A stretch of DNA of 64,000 bases from Castanea sativa (Eukaryota > Streptophyta > Magnoliopsida > Fagales > Fagaceae), in NCBI RefSeq assembly GCF_040712315.1, contig NC_134014.1:38429634-38493633 (forward strand), read 5' to 3'. A program made the translations under genes and the position numbers. Below are positions 36,226 through 47,604 of the stretch, one piece after another (the first letter of the stretch is position 1; the number at the start of each line of letters is the position of its first letter). The notes beneath the pieces are model-generated. The model did not search any database. It was not told where the DNA came from and saw only the letters and a list, made by a program, of their open reading frames with translations.

Positions 36226-36985
36226 TCTTAAAAAAAATGTATATCTTTTAAATTGTAGTTTTTTTTTAACACCTTAATTGTGTTTCAATACAAAATTTTA
36301 ACAAAACATTTTTAAAAACATGAAAAATAAGAGCATGTTTGGTAGCTGAATTTAAAAACAAAAAATTGGGGCCCACAAAAAATTTCTTGTTCAATTAATT
36401 ACATTAAAAAAAATTGTTATGTAATAATTTTCTCATTTTTCATCTTACAAACAATTTTCGAGAAGATGCCTCTCTCAGTTTTTGTTCTCAAAATCCCTAG
36501 AGTAATATGATAATATTTTTTTCTCGTTCTTTGTTCAAACCTTTCTCTCTCTCTCTACTATTCCCCTCTCTCCCTCTATAATGCGATTGGGAATTGTTGG
36601 AAAAGGTTAGTTTTTCACTTTTTGTCTCATTAATGTTTTTTTAGTCTAGCTTTCTGGCATTTTCAAAATAAACTAAATTTTAGCTTTTTGAAACACATTT
36701 TGCATAAAAATTACTTAAAATTATATCTTTGATATACACTACACAAAGAAGGTACGGAAAATAAGAAAGGTCCAAAAAAAAAAACACTCACTTTTTCTCA
36801 TGGACCACCACGACCAATCTTGAGATCTACCACAAGACCGACCCTGATATCCATCATGTGTCCTCCCCTCTCAATTGTGGGTCTTGTAATTCGTGGTGAG
36901 TATTGGGTTTAGTGGTTGGTGTGCTCTAGGTTGTTGAGTTTGCTAGTGCTGTTGTGATCCTCACCAAAAAAAATAAAAAATAAAA
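36226..36985. other. Intergenic, nothing firmly recognised
   Basis: AT-rich with short CT runs (36541-36580). GAGCATGTTTGGTAGCTG at about 36331 resembles the start of a common plant MITE type, but I found no matching end. Confidence 0.4.
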
Positions 36986-37393
36986 AAAATAAAGAGTAGC
37001 GGAATTAGTGTTTGGGTTAGGGGAAGAAGAAAAAGCAAAATCCAATTACTACATGACAAAAAAAAAACAAAACAAAAAAAAAACCCTAATCAATTAGCAT
37101 AAATTCGTACCTATACAGAAACAATCCACCAATAATTGCTCAGTAAAAGTAAAACCCTCCGTAGAATCCTCCATTGTGTAATTTTAGAGAGATCGATCGT
37201 ACAAGAAGAATCTGAAACACGATGCAACCCTACTGTTAGTGTTATTTTTTGGAGTGGGCGGTGCTGAACATCAATTATTTATTCTATTAAGTTTGGGGGC
37301 CTTGGTTTTTTTTTTTAATTATTATTATTATTATGGGTTAGGCCAGACTTTAGTAGATTGGGTCAACCTCAGCCCGGTCCATATTTGTGCCGT
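36986..37393 (-). pseudogene. Duplicate of gene B exon 1 and flanks
   Basis: Matches 19313-19726 in the same orientation. The exon at 37111-37174 (minus) keeps ATG, 64 bp and the GT donor and encodes MEDSTEGFTFTEQLLVDCFC, with one Asp/Gly change. Intron 1 beyond the first about 120 bp and all later exons are absent. Homology stops at 37393, at the same point where the gene B upstream sequence gives way to HSP70-side sequence. Confidence 0.9.
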
Positions 37394-38873
37394 GTCCATT
37401 TACGGATGCTATATTTCTTGTGATAAATTAAAGGAATATACTAGAGATCTAGCTTAAAAGTAAAACATAGACAAAAAAGTAACGTATAAAAACTAAATCG
37501 AAATCAAGTGTAAAAGAATGTAGCGACTTGTAGTCTGTTTGGATACTGCTTATTTTGCTGAAAATGAAAACTGATTGCTAAAACTATTGTAGATAAAGGT
37601 AAAAAGTAACTGAAATAGTACAGTGAGACCCATTAATAGTGCCAAAAAGTGCAATAGGACCCATGAATAGTAGATAAAAAAGTTAAATAGTGAAATCATA
37701 TCATATCATATCATATTATCATATTATTTATAATAAAAGTTGGGTTTAGACGTCGTGGTTGTCCCATATGACTTCACCAAATTGCAGAAATTCTAATAAA
37801 TTTTTAGATTTTAAGAATAGATATATACATATTTTTTGGATAAATATGACAAATCAAGTAATGAAATGAAGTAGTATTTGATTTACCTAAGGATAGAATT
37901 TAAATAAAAAAGAGAGATAAAAAAACGTAAAAGAAAAAAAAGATCGAATTTACATTTTTTTTTCCTACGTTTCTTTAAAAAATGTAAAAGGAAAAAAAGA
38001 TAGAACTTGCATTTTTTTTCCTACTATTTTTTTTTTTTTTTGTGGATAAATTTTTGCATCTTATGTCATCTTTTTCCTAATAATAAAGTAAAAAATAAAA
38101 ATAAAAGTATTTGAGTTTCACCTAAACTATTTCTTTTTATTCATATCATCTTCTTTACAACCTAAAATTATTCCCACTATATATACACACAGTTTTTTAG
38201 TGTTTCATTATTTTTACAACGTACTTTACAATTATTTACTATATTCTTCCTTTCTCCTCTTTGTCCTACCTACAACCTTGTAGGTAATTTTTTTTTCTTT
38301 CATCAAATTGAATAGATTTATGTATTTGTTGCCTTTTTATTATATATAATATGATTTTTATCAACAAGTTTTATAGATAGGTTGAAATTCTATGTTTGAT
38401 CACACCTTTTAGTGTTTTTTTCAGAAGTCAATACAACAAGCAATATATTTGTATTTTTTAATTTCTTATTACATGATTATTTGTTGTTGACATCAATATC
38501 TTATAATGGATTTAATTTGTTATGGCTTTTGTTTGATGTTTTATTCCATGTAATCTATATTCTTTAATTAAAAGCAAAATTTGCAGTTAAACATGAAATT
38601 GGATACGAGAGAATCCATCTGTCCAAATTTTTATGTAAGTCTATCTTTACTTAACTCCAATTTTTTTTTTATTTTTTTTTTAAGTTCAAAAATTTGGCTA
38701 TTTTTTCATTAATAAATTGAGGTTTTGGCTTAATTTTGTTTTCAACCGTTTCAATTATTGAATTTATTATTTTTTTCACGTGTAATATTAATATCTGTGT
38801 TTTTTTATGATTAAAAATAATAATATATGTGTTCTTAAAGGCTATAATACAATACAATTACAAACATTACTTT
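37394..38873. other. AT-rich intergenic
   Basis: No ORF supported. About 37534-37690 starts GTCTGTTTGGATACTGCTT and has the composition of a small hAT- or Harbinger-type MITE, but the ends are not clear. The rest is T- and A-rich without structure that I can name. Confidence 0.4.
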
Positions 38874-39127
38874 AAGTTAGGGTGTTATATATCTCTCTGT
38901 TCGGGGGCCTTTTTCAGTTGCTCGGCCACGTGTGGTCCTTTGGAGGGGTGACCTTGCTAGACCCGGGTTTGTTTGGGGAGTTGCATCCCGAAACTCAACA
39001 TTGGGCCACGTGGTCCAACGGCTACCGGTATACTTTTAAGCCTACCAAACCATTGAAGCCAAAGTCTAAGAATCATGATAATAGTCGAATAAATATACAA
39101 TATGCGTTTGATATGATAGCTTTGATT

Positions 39128-39650
39128 AGTAGTTGAAATAAAGTAGTATTTATTTAGAAGTAAAGTAATCATGTACTCAATAATGTAAATTTAAAGATAT
39201 GGAAGCAAAGTCACTTATCTTCATATGATTTGTAGCCCAGCTATGTAGCCTTAATGAGCTGATAAGATTCCAGCAGAATGTCAGCGGTAGAGGCTAGTTA
39301 AGCTTGCCCCTCTTATCATGCATTTAAATGAGTTTAAGTCTTGGTTAATAGTTGTAATAATAGTTGGAATAAAGTAATATGTATTTAAATGTGAAGTAGT
39401 CATGTACTAAATGATGTATATTTAAAGATATGGAAGCAAAATCACTTATCTTTGTATGATTTGTAACCCAGCTGTGTAGCTTCTATGAGTTAATAATATC
39501 CTAGCAGAGTGACCCCAGCAAAGGCAGTTTGCCATGATAACTTCAAGATTGAGGGAGAAAAATGGGTGCAACTGGAGGGAGAGAAAGTATGCCCAGCTGT
39601 GTTTAGGGGCTGGTTAAGCTTGCCCCTCTTATCATACACTTAAATGAGTT
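39128..39650. repeat. Imperfect 230-bp tandem duplication
   Basis: TAGTTGAAATAAAGTAGTAT at about 39128 recurs as TAGTTGGAATAAAGTAATAT at about 39350. Both units share TTTAAAGATATGGAAGCAAA and AAGCTTGCCCCTCTTATCAT. The second unit carries an extra stretch of about 60 bp. Confidence 0.85.
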
Positions 39651-39696
39651 TTCCCCTTGACAATGCTCTTTTAGTTGTTGTGAAGCTATGAATAGT

Positions 39697-39875
39697 GTTG
39701 CCTTCCATGAGAAAGACTTTTGTATGGAGTATTTGTGCCTTCTAAGAGAAGGAATTTATGTAAGATGGATTTGTGTCTTCCATGAGAGGGGTTTTGATAT
39801 GAGATCTTATGCCTTCTAGGAGAAGGACTTTAGTAATAGAAGTTTACGCCTTCCATGAGAATGGATTTTATAAGA
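39697..39875. repeat. Minisatellite, five units of about 37 bp
   Basis: Units start at about 39697, 39737, 39774, 39811 and 39848, each on the pattern GYCTTCYANGAGANRGRNTT. All lie inside the 3.2-kb unit. Confidence 0.8.
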
Positions 39876-42442
39876 AAGATAGAGAAGAGTATTGATATGT
39901 GTTTATAAACAGCAAAATAGTAGAACTTCAGAGTGAGAGAGTATGAGAGTGAGGTTTAGATGAGTGTAGTGAGTCATATGTAATGGTGTAGTAAATGTGT
40001 ATGAGATTATGTAAGAGAAGTGGAGAAAGAGATGTTTTTTGAGATGTAGTATTTGAAATATGTATGATATATGGAAGTATGAGAGACATGGTGGTTAAAG
40101 ATCGTAAAAATATGAGATTATAACCATTGAAGTTGTAGAGATTTCTTTCCAAGAGGAAACATTTTGTAGGAGAAGAGTATGGAGATGTGTTTAAGTATTT
40201 GGAGATAGGAGCAGTAAATTAGGTGTATTTTCTGAACATGGAGAGTGAGAGAATGAGTATAAGAGGGGTAATAGTGCTGCAGTGTGTTTAGCAAGGTTGG
40301 TGGAATTTACTGCTGGGCTTTTCTGCTGGTATGTACTGCTGGAATTTTCTGCTGTAGGGTGTATGAAGGTTTATGAAGGGCATTTGTGAGCTAAGGGCTG
40401 AAGAGTTTAGTTCCTCATTTGGAAACTAAAATCTCAAAATTTCATTAAGAGCTTAGGGAGAGAGCATGGAGAGTATTTGTGAAAGAGTTGTTCTTCTCCC
40501 TCTTTGGTCCTCCCCTTGAGGTGTTGATGAAGGGTCCTATTTAACTGAGTTTAAAGGAGTCTTTTAGCAAAGAATCTCAGCCAAAATCTGTCTCAACTAG
40601 TAATGAATCTTTAGAAAATCTATCTTAAGATTTGGGCAAAAAATGTAGATTTAGCTTTAAGGTATTCTAGTTATTTTGGGTAAGAGCTGCTGGGGAAAGA
40701 GCAGCAGAAAAGGAAGGTATTTTGGCAAGAAAAAGATGGTTAGTTTAGCTGGTTTTGATTTTAGCCAAATGTGGAAAAAAAAAAAAAGTAATGCTCAGGA
40801 GGCTGGGTCAACTGTTACATCTGTTCTGAAAAAGCTATCCCAGCTGTTAGGAAAAGTTGTGACAACTATCATGAGACAACTGTCATAAGACAGCTGTTCC
40901 TTTGGGAAGAAACAAAAGAGGTCAGCATGGTGATTTCAGAGTGTTGGAGAGGTCATTCAACATTTACTCTATGGATTTGGCTGAAAATGGTAAGATCTCT
41001 TTCAATGGTATCTTGCTATTTTGGGTATAGCATCTGGTAGCTGGGATTTCAACATTAAATGGCTGATGATATCACTCCCAGCCAAGTATTAAGTGCTGAA
41101 TACACTGTTGGGGTTTTGCTGAAAATGTTTCCCATTTTGGGTGTTTTTTTTTTTGGTGCAATGTTCCATTACAACACATTTCTAGCAAGTAATAGAAGGA
41201 TTAGTTGAAAGTTAATGAAACTTTAGAGATTTAGTTAAGGCTTCATTGTATTGTGACATAATCTTGGTAAGTAAGAAGAGTATTTAAAGCTCTGCTCTGG
41301 TAGCTGGCAAAGAAATATATGGTCAAATTGTGGCAAACAACAGCTGGGTATGAGAGATATCATGAATATTTTGGAGATAAGGGATAGCCAATCAAATTAG
41401 GCCATGTGTTTGAGTTAGATTTTAGTTGAAAGCAGTAATAAGATTTATGTAGAATAATATAATGAAGTTTCCAAATCTGTATAGCAATAGCTGGGGATTG
41501 AATGAAAAGTTATTTTCCCAGCAGTTAGATGGCTGGGGATATTGAGTATTTGTCACATGATGAACATTAAGTTTTAGGAAAAGAGCAATGGGGAATTTTA
41601 TCATCTAAAGTGCTATGTGACAAGAGATGTTTACCATATGTTACCCGCTACACACGGACTCGTCAGAGTTTAGGGAGTTGAAGAAGACATACCAAGCAAC
41701 ATGTTTCTTTTATCAACTTTAAACCGCTGGAGCTTTACTGAACATATCTCTTGGCCCTCCAAACCACGACTCCCAAAGTTTCCCCAAACAGACTTATGAG
41801 CTTGGATCATAAACCAAAGATGAGATGACGTACCTCGGGTTTTGTTGTCATTTTGTGTGAATATGGACTCTTGTTGAAGAAGCCAATTTTCATGAGTGTA
41901 AGAGAGGTGATATAGGTCGTGAGTTTTGATTCATTGTGTGAGCCCAATCCATATGTTGATGTTGATGATGCTGCGGGGTTATGATTCCAATTGATGAGCT
42001 TATTTTGGGCTTTAAAGAGATTTACCCAAAAAATCAATAATATGTTGATGTGGTATGGGTTGCCAATGAAGTAATGCCACGTGGGCCGAAAAAAGAGTCC
42101 TCAACACTCTCAAAAAAAAAAGTTAGGGTGTTATATTTATTTATTAGTAAGTTAGAATGTTACATTAAGTTAGAGGAGTCCAAATCTTCTATCACACGCT
42201 TTCTACTCCACTATATACTCCACAAATAAAAACATGCCACAAGTCCATCTACTTTATTAAATGCTAAATTTATGCATTCTATTATTTCAATTTTCTAAAA
42301 TAAATAAATAAATAACCCATCATATTTAGGTAATTGAAACAATAGAAGGTATAAATTTAGCATTTAATAAAGTAGATAGACATGTGACATATTTTTATTT
42401 GTGGAATATATAGTGAAGCAAGAAGAGTGGGATAGAAGATTT

Positions 42443-43161
42443 CACTACAAAAAACTAGACCTATAGTGGCATTTGTGAAACGCCACTACAGGTCCAAAAA
42501 ACGCCACTATAGGCCCATTCTGGCTATAGCGGCATTTGCTATAATGGCATTTGTAAACGCCATTATTGTACCGCAATTATAGACCTATAGTGGCGTTTGA
42601 AACGCCACTATAGACCTTTTTTTTTTTTAAAAAAAAAAAGGCTGACCAATTTTTTTTTTTAATTTTTAAAAAGGCTATAGAGGCGTTTAAGAACGCCACT
42701 ATAAGGCAGACCTATAGTGGCACCAGTATAAACTCACCCTATTATTGGGGTAAAAAAGTAATCTTAGTGTTAAGTTCAAATTTGAACCAATAACAATTAA
42801 CCACTTATGATTTGTTGTGAAAATATTGTAAAAATATTGTGGACGTAGCATCTCTGACCACTTATAATATGTTGTGAAAATGTTGTAAAAATGTTGTGAA
42901 CGTAGCACCTCATATATATATATATTTAAATAGAGAAATGATATTTTCACAACATTTTTACAACAAATCTTAAGTAGTAGATTGTTATTAGTTGTTATTA
43001 TTGGGGCAAAAAAGTAATCCTAGTGTTAAATTCAAATTTGAACCAATAACAATTAACCACTTATGATTTGTTGTGAAAATATTGAAAAAATATTGTGGAC
43101 GTAGCATCTCTCATTTAAATATAAATATATAATAATATATACATTTAAATAAATAAAAAAT

Positions 43162-43208
<47 letters not shown>

Positions 43209-43568
43209 CGAATATTCTGGAATATGCCATAGAATATTCTAGGCGTATTCAATTTGCTGAATCACTGAATTCAGATTTGGTTTTTTTTTTTTTGGAATAT
43301 GTCATAGCATATTCTTAAAATATGCTTGTTCTGCGGTTAGGTATATATATAAATATGTTTTAATATCTTTAAGAACCTATAGTGGCATTTGTCAAACGCC
43401 ACTATAGGTCTATTTTCTCTGGCCCTCACCTAAAAAACCCAACCCAAAAAAAATAAAAAATAAAATTGAAAAAAAAAAGGTGCCTATAGTGGCGTTTGAC
43501 AACCGCCACTATAAGAGGGCCTATAGTGGCGTTTCTCAAACACCACTATAAGTCTTTTTACCTCTGGC

Positions 43569-43639
<71 letters not shown>

Positions 43640-43921
43640 TAAAAAAGTTAGGTCCTTCTCTTACAAGGGCCTATAATGGCGTTTGACAAACGCCACTATA
43701 GGTCTTTTTCCCTCTAGCCCTTATTTAAAAAATCCAACCATAATAAAAATAAAAAATAAAAACTGAAATAAAAAGTGCCTATAGTGGCGTTTGTGAAACG
43801 CCACTATAGGTCCTTGGAAGACTAGGACCTATAGTGGCGTTTTAAAAACGTTGCCATAGGCCCTTGGAAACGCTACTATAGGACTCCCTTAACGCCACTA
43901 TAGGCCCAATTTTTTGTAGTG
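42443..43921. mobile_element. Complete non-autonomous CACTA element, 1479 bp
   Basis: Starts CACTACAAAAAACT and ends TTTTTTGTAGTG. The 3-bp target duplication is TTT (42440-42442 and 43922-43924). Both ends are packed with subterminal hairpins of the type ACCTATAGTGGCGTTT and its inverse, the sites transposase of this superfamily usually binds. There is no transposase gene. The interior holds a 180-bp MITE (42933-43112) with a partial duplicate, and AT runs at 43165-43204 and 43571-43635. Confidence 0.92.
42933..43112. mobile_element. 180-bp MITE inside the CACTA element
   Basis: Inverted ends GAGAAATGATATTTTCACAA and (inverse) GAGAGATGCTACGTCCACAA, with ACAACAAATC near each. A partial second copy of its right half lies at about 42735-42867. 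The Harbinger-like assignment is likely, but the target duplication is not clean. Confidence 0.65.
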
Positions 43922-45079
43922 TTTAGACTCAAGTTAGAGTATTATATTTTTATTTATTATTAATTTAGAATGTTACATATGTATACATATGCTGGTTTAG
44001 GGTTGATGTAACTTCTAACCATTTGAATGAAATCAACACTAAAACAAATGATCTAAATATCAAAATAAGAAATTAAAATTAAAAAAAAAAAATTTGAGAG
44101 ACAAAATTAAATTTCTTTTAAGTGTACAAGTACAATTTAATTTGTAATCTTAAATTTAATTATATTATCAAAATATTTTTTATTAAGTCATGTAGGGGTG
44201 TCCATGGGTCGATCCAGGTCGGGTTTATGCCCAACCCCCAACCGACCCGCTTACATCGGGTGGACGGCTAAACGACCCGCCGCCGACCACAAACGACCTC
44301 GGGTCAAGTCAGATTGGACGCCAGTGGACAACGGTTGGGTCAGTCGGCCTCGTACTGAGTTACAATCACCAAATTTTTGCAGGATTGAAGCTCAAAATCA
44401 ACACATCAAGCCCAGATTTGAGCAAAAATCACGGATCTAAGCAAAAATTGAAGAAAAACATCACATGAAGCTCAAATTTGTGCGACAAAATTCATCACTA
44501 TCGCCGGATCTAAGTGAATTTTGAAGCACAAGCACCAAATCTTCGCTGGATCGAAGCTCAAAATCGCCGGATCAAAGCTCAAAATCGAAGCACAATCTTC
44601 ATCTCACCACTGGATTTAAGGAAGAAAACCTACATCTTCACCGGATCTAACCAAAAACTACCAAACCTTCACCGAAAAATCAATGAATCTAAACGGATCT
44701 ACATAACTTCTGCCTTCTTTCATGGGTTTCCTCGGTCGGATCGGGTATATCGGGTTTTGAAGAATAAAACCCGCCATCCAACCCGCGTCAGTCGGCTTTT
44801 GTGGGCGGAGACCCATCTCCGACCATCACTGGCAGCAGGTCAGTTTTCAATGATTATTTATATAAGATAATTTTCAATGATTATTTTTTTAAGTTTTTAA
44901 ATAAGAACTTTGAAATATTACACAAATTGAGTTTCTATGGCAACAAAGTTGAGTATTTTCACAACATATTAAAACAAGGAAAGGGATTTTTTGCACACAA
45001 GCCAGCAATAATAAACTGCAAATAGAGACAGGTGTTAAAAAGGAGAGAGAGAGAGACATGCAAGGGTCATGTGCAATGC
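43922..45079. repeat. Three-copy flanking segment, copy 3
   Basis: Matches 15073-16241 and 63278-64000. Unlike them it adjoins a complete CACTA element, with MITE on the far side. At its right end it keeps 23 bp of the TIR that begins the element at 16220, then jumps at 45080 to a host gene fragment. Confidence 0.9.
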
Positions 45080-45756
45080 GAGATTATTGAGGTCTTTCTG
45101 AAGGAGAAGCCACAATCAAAGGAATGGAGGAAGTATTTGGTGTTCAGGGGGCAAAAGTATAGGGAAACCTTCTACAATCGGTGTCGTTCGCGGGCAGATG
45201 CAGAAGGCGACCCTACTATGAAGCAAAAATTGATCTCACAAGGAAGAAAAGTGAAGAAGGTAGAACAATGTGTTTATCTTTCATATATTTGCAATCATGC
45301 TTTGTTTTTGTTGCTCAAAGAAGTTTAGGAAAAGCAAACAAAGAAGAGATTTTTCAACCAGATTTTATAGGTTAATTTAGTTTCTATATAAAAAAAAATT
45401 GAGGAATTTTATCCAATTTGACCAGGTAGTGGGACACGGGCAATTAAATTTCAGGTTTAAGTCTCTACTTTTGTTAATTTTGCTACCTTTCTCAACAAAC
45501 AAACAAACGGTTGTTCAATTGAATATACATATATTTGTTTAGTTTTAGAGGTATCTTCCTGTTCTGTTTCATCAGGGGTAAGCATTGCAGATTGATGGTG
45601 AAATGGAACGTCATTGTGAACTTCTGAAGGAGATCCAAGATAGCCCAACTGACATTAATGCCATTGTTGCACGGCGGCGCAAAGACTTCACAGGGGAATT
45701 TTTTCGCTACCTCACTCTACTGTCGGAGACTTCTGACAGTTTGGAGGACCGTGATG
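45080..45756 (+). pseudogene. Two-exon fragment of a conserved plant gene
   Basis: Exon a ends at 45259 (AAG then GTAG donor) and includes SKEWRKYLVFRGQKY, RETFYNRCRSRADAEGDP and QKLISQGRKVKK. Exon b is 45591-45756 (TTGCAG acceptor, GT donor) and reads IDGEMERHCELLKEIQDSP, INAIVARRRKDFTGEFF and LTLLSETSDSLEDRD. Frames join in phase 0 and both exons are open. From memory the pattern resembles the uncharacterised chloroplast-predicted family of Arabidopsis At4g37920 (KHKLxRxGRKxKEID, IVARRRKDFTxEFF), which I hold at moderate confidence. No upstream exon, start or downstream exon is seen. The left edge is exactly where the repeat homology stops, so it is a truncated or captured fragment. Confidence 0.7.
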
Positions 45757-45978
45757 GTAACTTTTAATATTTGGATGGATTTATTGCAATTAATGGCTAG
45801 TTGGCTCGATTGCATATCATATGACTTGTGAGTAAGCGTCCACTTGAATCAAACAGTAGGAGGTTTATAGAAGCTGACGCAAAGTCCAGTGTGAATTAAC
45901 CTTAAAAGCACTACTGATAGCTGTCACATTCATTCTACAGATGAATTTGCAAGTTTACTCTGAAGCTTTGAGTTCTAA
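45757..45978. other. Non-coding, possible intron of the captured gene
   Basis: Follows the donor of exon b. No further exon of the family is visible before the MITE at 45979. Confidence 0.4.
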
Positions 45979-46217
45979 GAGTCCATTTGGATGTAGCTGA
46001 AACTGAAAATTGAAAAATACTGTAGCAAAATAATTTTTTAATAGGTGAAAAACACTTTTCACGCTTAAAATTACTGTTCATTGGCCTAAAATCACTGTTC
46101 ATGACCAATGAACAGTACACAATGCGCGTCTCAGTGAAGAAAAAAAAAAAAAAAAAAAAAAAGGGGAAGGGGCTGAAGCGCAGACGCTGGGCGTTTCAGC
46201 CCTTCCCAAACGCACTC
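45979..46217. mobile_element. 239-bp Harbinger/Tourist-type MITE
   Basis: Left end GAGTCCATTTGGATGTAGCT and, inverted, right end GAGTGCGTTTGGGAAGGGCT, with the 3-bp target duplication TAA at 45976-45978 and 46218-46220. It contains a poly-A run (46139-46162) and GC-rich GAAGCGCAGACGC near the right end. Confidence 0.85.
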
Positions 46218-46909
46218 TAAATTGTCAATGTTGTGTGAAGGTTTCTCTCTTTTTCTTAGACTTTTCTAAATTGAGAGAAAAATGGGAGTAAGGGAGAAGT
46301 GAAAGCTGGAGCCAGAGGGATGTTGGGGGCTGATGTGTTGTTGTACACTTAATTGAGGATTGTTCATCTATATTGTTATGATATCTAAAAGTCGAAAGTG
46401 TAGTATTTAATATTGTTACTCTACTTTAAGTCATATCAGCATAGTATTTTAATCCACTTTAGTTCATTCAGTCTATTCTCTCTTGAGTTAATCTAATTAT
46501 TTTGTCCAACTCTATTAGTTTATGAAGTTATTTAAGCATTTTTTTAAAGTATCAATACTGTCTAGCCACCTCACCACCGTGAGATTTTGACATATAAGGC
46601 ATAACATTTACTGGGGATTTTGAGCCTTAAAAGAAAAAAGGGTAAGATAAGATGATGATGTGGCTAGGCTTTCTATCTTCGGTCCATAGATACTGTCTTT
46701 AGGTCCTAATTGGTTGAGGGGGGTTTGTGTTTGGACCGGTTTAGACCCATTTGGATCAGATACTATCTAAAGCTACATAAGCCCCCTCCATTAAAAGTCC
46801 CAAGCCAATTCTCTCCATTTAGGCCCAATCTCAATGCCTTTCAGCTCTGGCCCACATCAAACGTTAGTTTCACCCAAGCCCGTGACATTTCTTAATTAGT
46901 GACAACTTT

Positions 46910-46950
<41 letters not shown>

Positions 46951-47604
46951 GAAAAAAAAAGTACAAATACTATAATGCCGCTAAATTCACATATAAATAC
47001 TTTATAAGGGATGCACTAATTATTTATGCAAAATTACTTTTAATGATTATAGGTATAAGATTTATATTAAAAAAAATAAACCATTTGAAATTGACATTCT
47101 TGCACAGATTGAGCTTATCTAGCAAGAATTAAAAACAAAGTGAGTCAAAAGATAAAAGCAAAGTGAATTGCACGTAATCAAGAATGTCAAAGACAATAAG
47201 CAGAACTTAAGTACGGTTCTTTAAGTGCAATATATTAGGTTGCTCTTTTTTTCTTTTTTCTTTTTTTATATAGAATAATAAGTTGCTTAATTAAGTTAAA
47301 CATTTGGTTGCATTGACCAACGAAGTATAAATAATGTTATTTTTCTGAAGAAAATAAAATTTAATGCAATTAATTCATACCCTTGATTATCCTCTCTTTC
47401 TAAAAAGAATTAATATTATTAAAGTTTAACCTTAAAAAAATGTAAAAGAAATGATATGTCTACAACATAAAATAAGTTTAACAAAATATTTCAAAATACA
47501 CCATGCGTCATGCAAAGCATCAACTAGTAATTGATAATTAGGGGACAAGTGAGGAACATGATTATTCCAATTTCAAATCAAAATATCTTCCTTCCTAGGT
47601 CCAC
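46218..47604. other. AT-rich intergenic
   Basis: No gene seen. There is a (TA)n run at 46913-46947. A GCC-containing stretch at 46680-46890 has an open frame starting MVEGGLCLDRFRP with no recognisable domain, which I treat as chance. The right part probably includes the 3' UTR of gene A2. Confidence 0.45.

Larger units (their letters stand above)
38874..42136. mobile_element. 3.2-kb ORF-less retroposed unit with long TSD and A-tail
   Basis: The 17-mer AAGTTAGGGTGTTATAT occurs at 38874-38890 and at 42120-42136. The sequence between (38891-42119) ends in a run of A directly before the right repeat. A 15-17 bp target duplication plus a 3' A-tail is the signature of LINE-mediated target-primed reverse transcription. 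The body has no LINE, LTR or long coding frame. It holds a 230-bp tandem duplication (39128-39650), a minisatellite (39697-39875), many CAGCTG-like words, and GC-rich ends with CACGTG. It could be a retrocopied long RNA or a SINE/LINE-like non-coding element. Confidence 0.7.
42176..43930. mobile_element. Hairpin MITE with 9-bp TSD, split by CACTA element
   Basis: The MITE occupies 42176-42442 and resumes at 43925-43930. Its ends are inverted repeats of more than 100 bp (GAGTCCAAATCTTCTATC at left, inverse at right). The flanks AAGTTAGAG at 42167-42175 and 43931-43939 are identical 9-mers, as expected for a Mutator-type insertion. A CACTA element inserted six bases before its right tip. Confidence 0.85.

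Noticed and set aside
46710..46895. Open frame starting MVEGGLCLDRFRP
   Set aside because: Short, no domain, no splice context and no homologue elsewhere in the window.
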